A stretch of DNA of 64,000 nt. It comes from Balnearium lithotrophicum. GTDB taxonomy: Bacteria > Aquificota > Aquificia > Desulfurobacteriales > Desulfurobacteriaceae. The DNA is taken from positions 62,001-126,000 of the forward strand of contig NZ_FXTM01000001.1 in the NCBI RefSeq assembly GCF_900182585.1, written 5' to 3'. The notes under the pieces were generated by a model. That model was given only the letters and a program-made list of their open reading frames with translations, searched no databases and had not been told where the DNA came from. Below are positions 44,807-54,033 of this stretch, in pieces. The position numbers and the translations under genes are program-made. Numbering within the stretch: position 1 is the first letter of the stretch; each line of letters begins with the position of its first letter.

Positions 44807-45382
44807 ATGCTTAACTGCAGGAGCTGTTCCTTTTTCAAGAGTTATTTTGCTGTAATCCTCATAACAGCTATTTCTGTAAGGTTTTTCCCTCAGTACTCTC
44901 CTGCTGTTACATCCCTCCTTTTGGTAGGAATACCCGTTCTCATCTACAAAAAATCTGCCGAGGAATTAGGATTCCAGAACATTAAAAAGGGATTAATTTG
45001 GGGAACGGCCATTTCACTAATAATTCTTCCCATTTACTACTTATTTGTTCCAGAAAGGAATTCCATAGCCCTCAGTAGTTTCATTTCCCTAATTCCCTAC
45101 TACTTTGGAATAGCTTTAGGAGAGGAGGTTTTCTTCAGGGGATTCTTCTACTCCACGTTCGAAAATGAAAACCTTGTGGGTTCACTACTAACGAAGAACA
45201 ACTTAGTTTCAAGTATACTGTTTGGCATTGCCCACGCTCTTATCTACTACAACCCATCGATGTTTAAGGTTTTTTTCCCCTCATTAGTTATGGGATTTCT
45301 CTACGAAAGGAGCGGTTCTATTGTAGCTCCTATAGTTTTCCACTGTTTTTCAGACGTTGTATACCAGTTTGCGAGGTTTTAA
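44807..45382 (+). CDS. CPBP-family intramembrane metalloprotease
   Basis: A 191-residue membrane protein with about five helices. The motif EEVFFRGFFYSTF (about 106-118), followed by FGIAHALIYY (about 143) and a later His/Asp pair (FHCFSDVVYQ), matches the CPBP (CAAX protease and bacteriocin-processing) family, with Glu/Glu/Arg and His as active-site residues. Bacterial substrates are mostly unknown. It starts 52 bases from purS on the opposite strand and stops 3 bases before lspA, another membrane protease. Confidence 0.85.
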   Translation: MLNCRSCSFFKSYFAVILITAISVRFFPQYSPAVTSLLLVGIPVLIYKKSAEELGFQNIKKGLIWGTAISLIILPIYYLFVPERNSIALSSFISLIPYYFGIALGEEVFFRGFFYSTFENENLVGSLLTKNNLVSSILFGIAHALIYYNPSMFKVFFPSLVMGFLYERSGSIVAPIVFHCFSDVVYQFARF

Positions 45383-45385
45383 AGG

Positions 45386-45838
45386 ATGAGAACAATCTTC
45401 CTCCTGACATCCCTAATAATTTTTTTCCTCGACAGAGTTACAAAATTCCTTGCTCTTAAGGAACTGAACCATCCCGTTGAAGTCATTCCTGGATTCTTTT
45501 CGTTAAGGTTGGCAGAAAACAGAGGAGCTGCATTCAGCATCTTCTCAACGGGAAGCGAACCTGTAAGGAAGTTCTTCTTAATAGTTGTACCTTTACTTAT
45601 ATGCATTTACATACTCTACTACGTTTTAAAGAACAGACTTTCACCAAGGATTTCTATTTCCTTAGGACTTATCTTTGGGGGAGCTCTTGGAAACCTCTAC
45701 GACAGAGTGTTCAGCGGAAAAGTTTTAGACTTTTTGGACTTTTACATTGGAAACTACCACTACCCTACCTTTAACGTTGCAGATGTTGCCGTGTTTTTAG
45801 GGACTGTTGCCCTAATCCTGTCCTGGAGGAAAAGTTGA
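45386..45838 (+). CDS. lspA: Lipoprotein signal peptidase
   Basis: A 150-residue aspartyl protease with four membrane helices that cuts lipoprotein signal peptides. The conserved regions are RLAENRGAAFSI (about 51), GGALGNLYDRV (Asp about 108) and FNVADVAVFLG (Asp about 128), giving the catalytic Asp pair. Substrates in this window include the LptE-like and seven-haem lipoproteins. It follows the CPBP gene by 3 bases. Confidence 0.95.
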   Translation: MRTIFLLTSLIIFFLDRVTKFLALKELNHPVEVIPGFFSLRLAENRGAAFSIFSTGSEPVRKFFLIVVPLLICIYILYYVLKNRLSPRISISLGLIFGGALGNLYDRVFSGKVLDFLDFYIGNYHYPTFNVADVAVFLGTVALILSWRKS

Positions 45839-45894
45839 CTTTGAAATTTCGCCGAATAATTTTACTAAAGCATATAAAGAACGAGGTGATATAA

Positions 45895-47517
45895 TTGGGG
45901 AGCTCTAACGTCTCCCATTCGTTGATTCATGAGCTCTTGTCGCAGATAGACATAGTTGATATAGTATCCCACTACATTACCCTCAAAAGGTCCGGAAGGA
46001 ACTTTGTAGCTCTCTGTCCTTTTCACTCGGAAAAAACACCCTCCTTCGTAGTAAGTCAGGAAAAACAGATTTTTAAGTGTTTTGGTTGTGGAGTTGGAGG
46101 AAACGCAATAACCTTCGTCCAAAAGTATGAGAACCTTTCGTTCTGGGAGGCCGTTAAGAGGGTATCTGAAATTGCAAGGGTAGAGCTCCCGAAGGAGTTC
46201 TTTAAAAGAGGCGAGCTATCGAAGGGCATTGAGGAGTCTGGTTTAAAAGCGGCTAAATTTTTTAATAAGAAGCTAACCGCCGTAAAGGAGTACCTCTTTT
46301 CAAGGGGAATTGATGAGGAGACGGCGAACGAATTCCTCTTAGGTTACGCTCCCTCTGGATACGTTGGAGAACTGAAAATACCCAAGGAGGAAGCCCAAAA
46401 GTTGGGCCTTGTTAACAGCAGAGGAGGGGAGTTTTTCAGAAACAGACTAATGATTCCTATATTCAGTCACTCAGGAAACGTTGTAGGTTTTGCCGGGAGA
46501 GCTCTGTCTGATAACCAATCACCCAAGTACATAAATACTCCAGAAACGGAAATTTTTAAAAAGAGCTCCATTCTCTACGGCTTCTACCAGTCAAAAGAGG
46601 AGATTGTTAAAAAGAGGGAAGTTGTCATAGTTGAAGGTTACTTCGATGTAATTTCCCTTCACAAGATAGGGGTAAAAAACGTTGTTGCTCCTATGGGAAC
46701 CTCCCTGACAGAGAAACATGCCTCCTTTTTAAAGAGGTACTCCCAATCCCCAATTCTCATATTCGATGGTGACTCCGCCGGAACGAAGGCAGCTATTAGG
46801 TCTGCAGGACTCTTTTTCAAGTTTGGGTGTGAACCAAGGGTCGTTCAACTTCCAAAGGGAGAGGACCCGGATTCAATGGCAAGGAAACAACCTGAAAAGG
46901 TATTGGAGCTTTTATCAAGTCCCAAGACCTTCATAGACTGGGCAGTTGGTACTGTAAAAACATCGGATAACCAGGTTGAGCTTCTCAAACAGGTTGTTCT
47001 ATCAATTTCTGAGCTTAAAACGATAAATCCCTTTCTATTTAAGGAGTACTTTTCTGTTCTATCTGCCGAGTTTGGAGTGGATGAGGCGTGGCTAAAGGTT
47101 CAAATTCCAAGGAAAAGTATCCCTGATAATGAGGAAAAGGAACCAATTCCCCACAGTGAGAGGGCATTCTTGAGGGCTCTCTTTGAGGGCTGGGAAATTC
47201 CCGTGGAGGTCTCTCCAAACATTTTTGTCTCCTCAAAGGTTTCTAAGCTCTACTCGATAGTTTCCCAATTGGACGAAAGAAATCCGACGGTACTTCAGTC
47301 GGAGTATCCGGAGCTCTCTCCTTTCATATCCGAAATACTGCTTTCGGAGTTTACAGAAGGGGATTTAAAGGAGGGAATAAGGAAGGTTCTTGAGAAGGAA
47401 TTTGAGAGGAGATTAAAGAGGATAAGGGATTTTGTTGAGAAGAGAAGGCTGAAGAGGGCAATTTTAGAGTTAAAAAAGGGAAATTTCGAGGTTATAACGC
47501 AACTCCAAACCACTTAG
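45895..47517 (+). CDS. dnaG: DNA primase
   Basis: A 540-residue primase that lays RNA primers for replication. The start is TTG 45895 with GAGGTGATATAA upstream. An N-terminal zinc finger ([11 protein letters not shown]...CFGCGVGG, about 40-65) is followed by the catalytic core with [28 protein letters not shown] and the TOPRIM motif [17 protein letters not shown] (about 243) and [11 protein letters not shown]. The C-terminal DnaB-interaction part is short. It is followed by rpoD after 11 bases, as in the classical dnaG-rpoD pair. Confidence 0.95.
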   Translation: MGSSNVSHSLIHELLSQIDIVDIVSHYITLKRSGRNFVALCPFHSEKTPSFVVSQEKQIFKCFGCGVGGNAITFVQKYENLSFWEAVKRVSEIARVELPKEFFKRGELSKGIEESGLKAAKFFNKKLTAVKEYLFSRGIDEETANEFLLGYAPSGYVGELKIPKEEAQKLGLVNSRGGEFFRNRLMIPIFSHSGNVVGFAGRALSDNQSPKYINTPETEIFKKSSILYGFYQSKEEIVKKREVVIVEGYFDVISLHKIGVKNVVAPMGTSLTEKHASFLKRYSQSPILIFDGDSAGTKAAIRSAGLFFKFGCEPRVVQLPKGEDPDSMARKQPEKVLELLSSPKTFIDWAVGTVKTSDNQVELLKQVVLSISELKTINPFLFKEYFSVLSAEFGVDEAWLKVQIPRKSIPDNEEKEPIPHSERAFLRALFEGWEIPVEVSPNIFVSSKVSKLYSIVSQLDERNPTVLQSEYPELSPFISEILLSEFTEGDLKEGIRKVLEKEFERRLKRIRDFVEKRRLKRAILELKKGNFEVITQLQTT

Positions 47518-47528
47518 AGGAGGTAGCT

Positions 47529-49220
47529 TTGGAAAGAATGAGCTTTGAGGAAATTATAGCCTTAGGAAGGGACAAAGGATACATCACTTTTGACGAGCTG
47601 ATGGAGCACCTTGACGAGGAGGTGCTCACACCAGAACTGGTAGAAGAGCTAATAACTCAGCTTGACGAGTACGATATTCATATTATACCAAAAGAGGGAG
47701 AGGAACACTTTGACCTTTCAAAACTTCAAATAACAATCGCTCCAGATACTGTAACAAGGTCCGATGACCCTATTAGACTCTACTTGAGGGAGATGAGCGA
47801 TATCTCCCTCTTAAAACGCCACGAGGAGATATCCCTTGCCAAGAGAGTGGAGTTGGGTAGAAAAGCACTTGTGAGGTACCTTTTAAAGACAAGGGCAGTC
47901 CTTGACTACATCCTCGACGTAGAGGAGAAGATAAAGAGCGGTGAAGTAAAGGTAAGGGACATAATGAGGTCTCCCGATGAATTTGCAGAGGGAGGGGAGA
48001 GCCAGAGGAGAAAGAAGTTCTTTGCAATAACAGAGGAGATTAAATCCCTACTTCCCGAATTTGAAAGGCTCCAGAAACAGTACAGTAGAAATAAAAGGAA
48101 TAGGGAAGTTAAACTTAAATTCCTAAAGACGTGGGCAAGAATTAACAATCTCCTTCGAGAATTTCCACTTTCCTACTCAATATACGAAAGGTTGGCAGAG
48201 GATATTTACAGAAAGTACAAAATCTTGAAAAAGAGTGAGAAGAACATTCAGAAGCTCAGCGGTAAACTCTCATTTTTAGGAGTTCCCATTGAAGAAATAT
48301 GTAGCAGGCTTGACGATGATGATGTAAGGGAGAAGATAGATGCCTCTCCCTACACCACGAGGGAGATAAAAAAACTTGTAAAGAAGTATTTAGATACAAA
48401 GGAAACTTACAGAAGTGTTGTTAAGAGTTTAGGAATGTCCCGAAATACATTCTACAGGCTTGCGGAGAAAATCTACTTCTACAAAAAGGATTCTCAGGAT
48501 GCAAAACAGACGTTGGTTCGTTCAAACCTCAGGCTTGTAGTTAGTATTGCTAAAAAGTACATAAACAGGGGGCTACACTTCTTAGACCTCATTCAGGAAG
48601 GAAACATTGGCTTGATGAAGGCTGTTGATAAGTTTGAGTATAGAAGGGGGTACAAGTTCAGTACTTATGCGACCTGGTGGATTAGACAGGCAATAACAAG
48701 GGCTATTGCTGACCAGGCAAGGACGATAAGAATTCCAGTCCATATGATTGAAACGATAAACAAGGTAATAAAGACCTCAAGGCAAATGTTCTTAGAGATG
48801 GGAAGGGAGCCAAGGCCCGAGGAGATTGCAGAGAGATTAAAGATGTCCCCTTCAAAGGTTCGCTCAATCATTCAACTTGCTCAGGAACCCGTTTCTCTGG
48901 AAACCCCTATTGGTGACGATGAGGACAGTAGATTAAGAGATTTTATAGAGGATACAAAGAGTCCTATTCCCGAAAACGAGGTGATAAAGAAGGACTTAAA
49001 GGAGAAGGTGGCAGAACTTCTATCACTCCTAAACGAAAGGGAGGCCCTTGTTATAAAGTTGAGATTCGGTCTTGATGGGTACCCTGAACATACATTGGAA
49101 CAAGTTGGAAAAGAGCTAAGGGTAACAAGGGAGAGAATAAGGCAGATTGAATCTAAGGCCATCAAGAAGCTGAGAAATTCCGGTCTTAATATTGACCTTT
49201 CCATATTCCTTGAGAGGTAG
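47529..49220 (+). CDS. rpoD: Primary sigma factor RpoD
   Basis: A 563-residue sigma-70. The start is TTG 47529 with GAGGAGGTAGC upstream. Region 1.2 reads [17 protein letters not shown] (about 78). A non-conserved insert (about 130-290) precedes region 2 with [36 protein letters not shown] and the -10 reading [30 protein letters not shown]. Region 4 has [27 protein letters not shown]. The -10 and -35 reading residues are standard, which supports searching for TTGACA/TATAAT promoters here. It ends inside a hairpin shared with the convergent rluA gene. Confidence 0.96.
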   Translation: MERMSFEEIIALGRDKGYITFDELMEHLDEEVLTPELVEELITQLDEYDIHIIPKEGEEHFDLSKLQITIAPDTVTRSDDPIRLYLREMSDISLLKRHEEISLAKRVELGRKALVRYLLKTRAVLDYILDVEEKIKSGEVKVRDIMRSPDEFAEGGESQRRKKFFAITEEIKSLLPEFERLQKQYSRNKRNREVKLKFLKTWARINNLLREFPLSYSIYERLAEDIYRKYKILKKSEKNIQKLSGKLSFLGVPIEEICSRLDDDDVREKIDASPYTTREIKKLVKKYLDTKETYRSVVKSLGMSRNTFYRLAEKIYFYKKDSQDAKQTLVRSNLRLVVSIAKKYINRGLHFLDLIQEGNIGLMKAVDKFEYRRGYKFSTYATWWIRQAITRAIADQARTIRIPVHMIETINKVIKTSRQMFLEMGREPRPEEIAERLKMSPSKVRSIIQLAQEPVSLETPIGDDEDSRLRDFIEDTKSPIPENEVIKKDLKEKVAELLSLLNEREALVIKLRFGLDGYPEHTLEQVGKELRVTRERIRQIESKAIKKLRNSGLNIDLSIFLER

Positions 49221-50055
49221 GGGGGAACTCTACCTCTCTTACTCTAAATCCCTTTTTGAGTCCCTCAGTAAACCATAGAAAATCTCTAGGAACCTTACTC
49301 TCTACCGTTACCGTTTTCTTTGAATCAGGCAGTGGAAATGTTATTCTGAAGCTGTGAAGGAGTATTCTTGGAGTAAATGTAAAGGGAGGTCTGTAGGCTT
49401 TCCAGTATCTAAACTCACCTGCGACGGGAAATCCTGACATTGATAGGTGTCTCCTTATCTGGTGTTTCCTCCCTGTTGGGATTGAAACTTTACATAGAGC
49501 TCCACCCCTTAATCTCTCAATAACGGTAACCTCTGTTACCGCCTCCCTTCCGTCAAGGGGAATTGAAATTTTCGACCTATCCTTAGAGTTCCCTACAACT
49601 AAGGCTAAGTACTCCTTCTTTACGGCTTTCCTCCTAAACTGCTCCTTGAACCATTTAAACAGCTCCTCACTGTCTGTGGCCAAAATCAATCCAGAGGTCT
49701 GTTTGTCCAACCTGTGAACTACCTTTATCCTTCTGTTTAATCTCTTTGAGATAATCCCCTCAAGGTTTGGTTTATCAACATTGCTGTTTACAAATGGAGG
49801 TTTGTTAATAACAAGAATTCCGTTTCTTTCAAGGAGAATTTCAATTTTTACAGAGGAGAAAGTTAGATAGTTAAGGCAGAATTCAACAAGTGAGCCTTTT
49901 TTAACCCTCCTTCTGTAAAGGAGCTCCTTTCTTCCATCTATACAAACAAGTCCTTCATCTATGAGCTTCTTAGCCTTCCTTTTTGACTCGGTAACTGTGG
50001 AAACCACATCAATCAGCTTTCCCTCTTCTTTCACCTTTACTCTGAAAGCTTCCAT
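49186..50055 (-). CDS. RluA-family pseudouridine synthase
   Basis: A 289-residue protein. An S4-like N-terminal part (about 10-70) is followed by the catalytic domain: [12 protein letters not shown] (about 93), then [18 protein letters not shown] with the catalytic Asp in [15 protein letters not shown] and [23 protein letters not shown] complete it. It converts uridine to pseudouridine in rRNA or tRNA; which sites cannot be told. Its 3' end overlaps rpoD by 35 bases, tail to tail. Confidence 0.9.
   Translation of the reverse strand: MEAFRVKVKEEGKLIDVVSTVTESKRKAKKLIDEGLVCIDGRKELLYRRRVKKGSLVEFCLNYLTFSSVKIEILLERNGILVINKPPFVNSNVDKPNLEGIISKRLNRRIKVVHRLDKQTSGLILATDSEELFKWFKEQFRRKAVKKEYLALVVGNSKDRSKISIPLDGREAVTEVTVIERLRGGALCKVSIPTGRKHQIRRHLSMSGFPVAGEFRYWKAYRPPFTFTPRILLHSFRITFPLPDSKKTVTVESKVPRDFLWFTEGLKKGFRVREVEFPPTSQGIWKGQY
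49212..49238. terminator. Strong hairpin at the end of rpoD
   Basis: GAGAGGTAG (49212-49220) pairs perfectly with CTACCTCTC (49230-49238) around a 9-base loop, followed by TTACT. The first arm includes the rpoD stop codon and the hairpin lies within the 3' coding end of the RluA-type gene. It probably terminates dnaG-rpoD transcripts. Confidence 0.6.
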
Positions 50056-50085
50056 AGAATACTCCTATTAGATAAATAGTCCTAA

Positions 50086-50111
50086 TTGAAAATTATTTGC
50101 ATAAATATACT
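50086..50111 (+). promoter_or_regulatory. Candidate promoter of the selenocysteine peroxiredoxin
   Basis: TTGAAA (50086-50091) and TATACT (50106-50111) lie in the gap ahead of the gene, but the 14-base spacing is short. TAATTG at 50084-50089 could serve as a 16-17 base alternative. AT-rich inverted elements (AATT-GAA-AATT) could be a peroxide-regulator site. Confidence 0.35.
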
Positions 50112-50142
50112 AAAAGTAAAACCAAATTTAAGGGGGGAAAAT

Positions 50143-50757
50143 ATGGCACTTGTAGGTCAGAAAGCACCTGAATTTGAGGTTCAGGCTTACGACCCTGTAA
50201 ACAAAAAGTACGTTAACGTAAAACTTTCGGACTATGTACCGAACACTGAAGGTAAGTTCTTAGTACTCTGTTTTTACCCAGCAGACTTTACCTACGTCTG
50301 ACCAACTGAGTTGGCTGCGGTCGCAGCTAAGTACGACGAAATTAAAAAGAGAGGAGCTGAGGTTTTGGCAATTTCAACAGACACCGTGTTCAGCCACCAA
50401 ATTTTCTGTGAAACAGAACCTTTAATGAAGGGTGTTAAGTACCTCTTGGGTTCTGACCCAACGGGGGAAGTTTCAAGGAAATACGGCGTTTACATTGAGG
50501 AAGCCGGAATTGCAAGGAGGGGAAGGTTCATAATTAACCCTGACGGAGTTATTGTTGCAGAGGAAGTTCTCAATCCACCTGTCGGCAGGAACGTCAATGA
50601 ACTACTGAGACAGCTTGATGCCTGGAAGTACGTTTATGAGCATCCAGACGAGGCATGTCCTGCCAACTGGAGGCCTGGTAAGAAGACACTCAAACCGGGA
50701 CCAGACATTACTGGAAAGGTTGGTGAGGTTATTACTATTGATGAGATTCTGTCTTAG
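50143..50757 (+). CDS. Selenocysteine-containing 2-Cys-type peroxiredoxin
   Basis: A 204-residue AhpC/Prx1-family enzyme that reduces peroxides. The frame starts at ATG 50143 (AGGGGGG upstream) and is interrupted by TGA at 50299-50301, codon 53. The flanks read FYPADFTYV and PTELAAV; in ordinary family members the position holds the peroxidatic Cys (FTFVCPTE), so TGA encodes selenocysteine. The frame continues without interruption to 50757 and keeps the resolving Cys172 (DEACPANWRPG). An 8-base-pair hairpin with a GGTC loop follows the TGA. The yedF gene shows that the organism handles selenium. Selenium should raise peroxidase speed and resistance to over-oxidation. Confidence 0.93.
50299..50330 (+). 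promoter_or_regulatory. Selenocysteine TGA codon and bacterial SECIS-like hairpin
   Basis: TGA (50299-50301) is followed by a stem TTGGCTGC (50311-50318) / GCAGCTAA (50323-50330), with one G-U pair, closed by loop GGTC (50319-50322). E. coli SECIS elements have the same GGUC in the apical loop, at a similar distance (here 17 bases) from the UGA. A small extra hairpin CCAAC-TGA-GTTGG (50302-50314) could compete. Confidence 0.85.
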
Positions 50758-51820
50758 TTTCCTTGGGGGCTATGTCCCCCTTTAAAACCAAAAAGAAGTA
50801 TTCTGCTTTTCTATTCGTTTTTCTGTTCCAGCATCTTATTCCTATTCTTGTTGCATATCTCTTAATGTAAATTTTCCTCTTAGAGATAATCATACTTCCT
50901 TTCTTTTCGGCCTTTACCCATCCATTCTTCGTCCCGTAAATCCAGCAGTTTTTGTAGTTTTCTGCCTCTTCTATCCAAAAAATTGGTTTAAAGGAATTCC
51001 TCTCTACAAGGCCGTAATCTGGATAGTGTTTGACAACAGGTAAAGGTTCAATCTTTAAGTCCTCCAAAAAGTTTTTAAATCCCGATTGACTTCCAACAAT
51101 TGCCATTCGGGGAACCAAGTAGGACTTGCCGTTGTAGGCGCCTCTGTCCTGTGTCATTAGGAGCTTATATCCGGCACTTTCAAAAAACTTAACGCTTAAC
51201 TTATCGTAGTTTCCGTAGGGAAATGCTAAAAATTCCGGTTTTCTTTTAAAAATTCTGAAAAATTTCCTCTCGGAGAGACTCTTTTCCTTTTTTAAAACCT
51301 TTAAGAATTCCTCCTCTGTAAGCTTAATCCTCAATTTCCCTAAATCTAGATGGCTGTAGAGGTGATTTTCAAAATCAACAAGTCCCGATTTCTCCATCTC
51401 CTTTAAATCACTCAACGTCAAAAAGTCGGGATAGCTTCCTACTGCTTCCATATACAGAAAAACTGTAAAGGGAAAGCCTAAATCCTTTAGGATTTTAAAG
51501 GCCTTTAAGGTTGTTTTGTATCCATCGTCAATCGTTATAACTACCGTTTTTGGAGGAATCCCCTTCCCCGAATGGACTTCTCTGTAGAGCTCCCTTAAAC
51601 TAACAACCCTATATCCATTTTTCTTTAAATATTCCATTTCCCTTTTAAAGTCTTCCAAACTTACAGACGTTGATGGGTACCTTTTATCTCCAAACCTGTG
51701 GAATATAAAGACGGTTGCGTAACCGTTATTCTGAAAGCTGTAAGCTACTTGAAGCAAGCTCAATGCTATCAAAACGCTGAAGGTTATTCTTAACAATAAT
51801 CTTCCAAACAAGCTCTTCAT
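50735..51820 (-). CDS. Polysaccharide deacetylase family protein
   Basis: A 361-residue secreted or membrane-tethered protein (signal LLLRITFSVLIALSLLQVAYS). The NodB-type domain reads VFIFHRFGDKRYPSTSVSLEDF (start), VVITIDDGYKTTL (catalytic Asp-Asp, about 97), NHLYSHLDLG (metal His pair, about 153) and FLAFPYGNYDKLS. The His and Asp residues for metal are present. Substrates can be peptidoglycan, chitin or an exopolysaccharide. The ~110 C-terminal residues are of no known family. It overlaps the peroxiredoxin gene (23 bases, tail to tail) and the glucosaminidase gene (95 bases). Confidence 0.85.
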   Translation of the reverse strand: MKSLFGRLLLRITFSVLIALSLLQVAYSFQNNGYATVFIFHRFGDKRYPSTSVSLEDFKREMEYLKKNGYRVVSLRELYREVHSGKGIPPKTVVITIDDGYKTTLKAFKILKDLGFPFTVFLYMEAVGSYPDFLTLSDLKEMEKSGLVDFENHLYSHLDLGKLRIKLTEEEFLKVLKKEKSLSERKFFRIFKRKPEFLAFPYGNYDKLSVKFFESAGYKLLMTQDRGAYNGKSYLVPRMAIVGSQSGFKNFLEDLKIEPLPVVKHYPDYGLVERNSFKPIFWIEEAENYKNCWIYGTKNGWVKAEKKGSMIISKRKIYIKRYATRIGIRCWNRKTNRKAEYFFLVLKGDIAPKETKTESHQ

Positions 51821-52496
51821 ACTCCTCCCTCTTTGTTGAGTAGAGATCCAAACTCTTCACGAGTGTGTGAATATCTGCTCCTTCTGCCCGGAGCTCCCTA
51901 AACCTCCTGTAAGCCCAACTAACGTTGAGATTGTAGATGTAGTCCCTAATGGAATCAAGTAAATTATCGTAAACCTTTAAACAGGCATTTGAATCCTTAG
52001 CCTTTATACACCTTGCCCCTTTAAAAGAGTAAACACCGAAGATATTGTTTGCCTCCGTAAAGAACCTTGAGGTTCCCCATCCGCTCTCTATAGCTCCCTG
52101 TGCAAGTATCAAGCTTGGTGGAACTGTATTTACCCTCCTTAAAAGCTCATCTATGTTTTCCGCTCTGTACTTCTTCATGAGAAAGGACAACCTTTCCCTT
52201 TCTAAATCTGACAATTTAGCCTTCTTTGCAACTTTAATTATGAACTCTCTCTCGTTTAAAACTTCCCTGTTTGCCATCTTAATCAAGGGTAAGAGAATTC
52301 TTACAAACTCCTTTTTTCTCTCGCTAATAGGTAAACCCTTTAAACTAACGTGACTTGGAATCTCAATGGGCTTTAGAATCACCTTTTTCTCGTGTAATAC
52401 TTGATATCCGTCAGCTCCCTTCTCTATTTGAAACAGCGAATTTGCTAAAACTCCAAGAACAAATCCTAAGAAAATAAACAGCCAAACCTTTTTCAC
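51726..52496 (-). CDS. Bax-like glucosaminidase-domain protein
   Basis: A 256-residue protein starting at GTG 52496, with GGAGG five bases upstream; a longer frame from 52601 adds 35 residues of no family and overlaps the fumarase leader. A membrane anchor (VWLFIFLGFVLGVLANSLF) is followed by a helical part and the glucosaminidase fold: PPSLILAQGAIESGWGTSRFFTEANNIFGVYSF, with the catalytic Glu in AIESGWG. This matches the E. coli Bax family and N-acetylglucosaminidases acting on peptidoglycan. Its 3' end overlaps the deacetylase start, so both may modify the wall. Confidence 0.83.
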   Translation of the reverse strand: MKKVWLFIFLGFVLGVLANSLFQIEKGADGYQVLHEKKVILKPIEIPSHVSLKGLPISERKKEFVRILLPLIKMANREVLNEREFIIKVAKKAKLSDLERERLSFLMKKYRAENIDELLRRVNTVPPSLILAQGAIESGWGTSRFFTEANNIFGVYSFKGARCIKAKDSNACLKVYDNLLDSIRDYIYNLNVSWAYRRFRELRAEGADIHTLVKSLDLYSTKREEYEELVWKIIVKNNLQRFDSIELASSSLQLSE

Positions 52497-52572
52497 CTTC
52501 ACCTCCAAATTTCCTACGGGAAATTTAGATGCTTTGATATACTTGTCAGGAAAAAAGGAAAGGAGGTTTTGC

Positions 52573-53154
52573 ATGTCTGCAATCAAACTTACGGCTCCCA
52601 TAACCGATGATTCCGTCCTTGAAAAACTGAAGGCCGGAGATTTGGTTCTTATTTCCGGTGTTATCTATACAGCAAGGGACGCTGCTCACAAAAGGATAGT
52701 TGAGGCTTTAGATAGAGGAGAGGAACCACCCTTCGACCTTAAGGGCCAAATCATTTACTATGCGGGTCCTGCCCCTGCAAAGCCTGGAAGACCCATAGGT
52801 TCTGTAGGACCAACCACGAGCTATAGAATGGACCCTTATGCTCCAAGACTTTTGGAAGTAGGACTAAAGGGTATGATTGGAAAGGGCTCAAGGAGTAAGG
52901 AGGTTATTGAGGCAATAAAGAAGTTTAAGGGTGTTTACTTTGGAGCAGTAGGAGGAGCTGCTGCGTACTTAGCAAGGTGTGTAAAGTCTGCAGAGGTTAT
53001 CGCCTACGAAGACCTCGGACCTGAGGCAGTTAGGCGTTTAGTCGTTGTTGACTTTCCAGCGTTCGTTGTTAACGATATATATGGAAACGACCTCTACAAA
53101 ATGGGTAGGTGTAAGTACTCTGAAACTGAGGACCCTGAGCTCATAGTTTGTTAA
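52573..53154 (+). CDS. Class I fumarate hydratase, beta (C-terminal) subunit
   Basis: A 193-residue protein from ATG 52573, with AAAGGAGG nine bases upstream; the frame opens earlier at 52534 but without a ribosome site. GDLVLISGVIYTARDAAHKRIVEAL, YYAGPAPAKPGRPIGSVGPTTSYRMD, GMIGKGSRS and FGAVGGAAAYLARCVKS are hallmarks of the Fe-S fumarase/tartrate-dehydratase beta subunit. It catalyses malate-fumarate interconversion with an alpha subunit, which is not adjacent. This is a reverse or oxidative TCA enzyme. It precedes the nuo operon by 50 bases. Confidence 0.92.
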   Translation: MSAIKLTAPITDDSVLEKLKAGDLVLISGVIYTARDAAHKRIVEALDRGEEPPFDLKGQIIYYAGPAPAKPGRPIGSVGPTTSYRMDPYAPRLLEVGLKGMIGKGSRSKEVIEAIKKFKGVYFGAVGGAAAYLARCVKSAEVIAYEDLGPEAVRRLVVVDFPAFVVNDIYGNDLYKMGRCKYSETEDPELIVC

Positions 53155-53203
53155 ATTTCTGTTAAAATTCCGTTACAAAACACTAACAGTAAGGGAGAGC
53201 CCA

Positions 53204-53569
53204 TTGGAAACTTATTTGGTTCTCTTCGTCTTCTTTATTGTGGCACTTTCTATTGCTCTTTTAGTACCAAACGTCAGTTTAATAACTAACAGATTTTTAA
53301 AAATTGATAAAAACAATCCAGACAAGTTTGAACCCTACGAGTGTGGAATTCCAAGGATAAAGCCTCTGACAGGCCACTACTTCGCCTTCTTCTACATTTT
53401 AGCTCTGGTATTTCTCCTGTTTGACTTGGAAACCATCTTTCTATTCCCTTGGGCAGTTTCATTTAGGGAACTTGGAGTCTTTGGGGTTGTTGAAGCCTTT
53501 GTATTTGTTGGAATACTCCTTGTAGGATTTTTTTACGCTATAGCAAAGGGAGCTCTAAGATGGGACTAA
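53204..53569 (+). CDS. nuoA: NADH-quinone oxidoreductase subunit A
   Basis: A 121-residue membrane subunit of complex I with three helices. The start is TTG 53204 with AAGGGAGAGC upstream. The conserved loop is FEPYECGIPRIKPLTGHYFAFFYILALVFLLFDLETIFLFPWA (about 43-86), including the Cys of helix 1-2 loop. It is the first gene of the nuo operon; the gap before it is 49 bases. It overlaps nuoB by 10 bases. Confidence 0.94.
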   Translation: METYLVLFVFFIVALSIALLVPNVSLITNRFLKIDKNNPDKFEPYECGIPRIKPLTGHYFAFFYILALVFLLFDLETIFLFPWAVSFRELGVFGVVEAFVFVGILLVGFFYAIAKGALRWD

Positions 53570-54033
53570 AGAACGGCATATTCCTGACAAAACTTCAGGA
53601 CTTAATAAACTGGGGAAGAAAAGGAGCTCTCTGGCCCCTCGCCTTTGCTACTGCCTGCTGCGGAATAGAGATGATGGCTGCAGCAGCTTCAAGGTACGAC
53701 TTCGATAGGTTTGGTGTCATATTCAGGAATACTCCGAGGCAGTGCGACCTTTTAATAATGTGTGGAACGATAAGCCGAAAGATGGCTCCAATAATAAAGA
53801 GGCTCTGGGACCAGATGCCAGACCCTAAGTGGTCCATTGCAATAGGAAGCTGTGCTATAAGCGGAAACATATTCCAAACGTACTCGACTCTAAGGGGACT
53901 TGACTGTATCATTCCCGTTGACGTTTACGTTCCAGGATGTGCTCCAAAGCCGGAGGCCTTCTACGAGGCTCTAATCCTACTTCAGGAGAAGATAAGGAGA
54001 GACAGGCCAATAATAGTTGGTGAGGAAAAATGA
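53560..54033 (+). CDS. nuoB: NADH-quinone oxidoreductase subunit B
   Basis: A 157-residue subunit carrying the N2 [4Fe-4S] cluster that reduces quinone. Cys residues occur in FATACCGIEMM, IMCGTISRKM, IAIGSCAISG and VPGCAPKPEA. All four N2 ligands are present. Length is normal. It overlaps nuoA and nuoC, which is the standard order. Confidence 0.96.
   Translation: MGLKNGIFLTKLQDLINWGRKGALWPLAFATACCGIEMMAAAASRYDFDRFGVIFRNTPRQCDLLIMCGTISRKMAPIIKRLWDQMPDPKWSIAIGSCAISGNIFQTYSTLRGLDCIIPVDVYVPGCAPKPEAFYEALILLQEKIRRDRPIIVGEEK

Noticed and set aside
44755-44838. 28-residue N-terminal extension of PurS
   Set aside because: The extension is hydrophobic, lies in the intergenic region and lacks a ribosome site; ATG 44754 has AGGAGAGG.
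50086-50301. A 71-residue gene ending at the TGA, with a separate peroxiredoxin starting at 50311
   Set aside because: Homology runs through the TGA in one frame at the catalytic position, with a SECIS-like hairpin; it is one selenoprotein gene.
53155-53203. A clear promoter for the nuo operon
   Set aside because: TAAAAT and TTGTTA are present but the spacing is wrong, so I cannot assign a promoter here.
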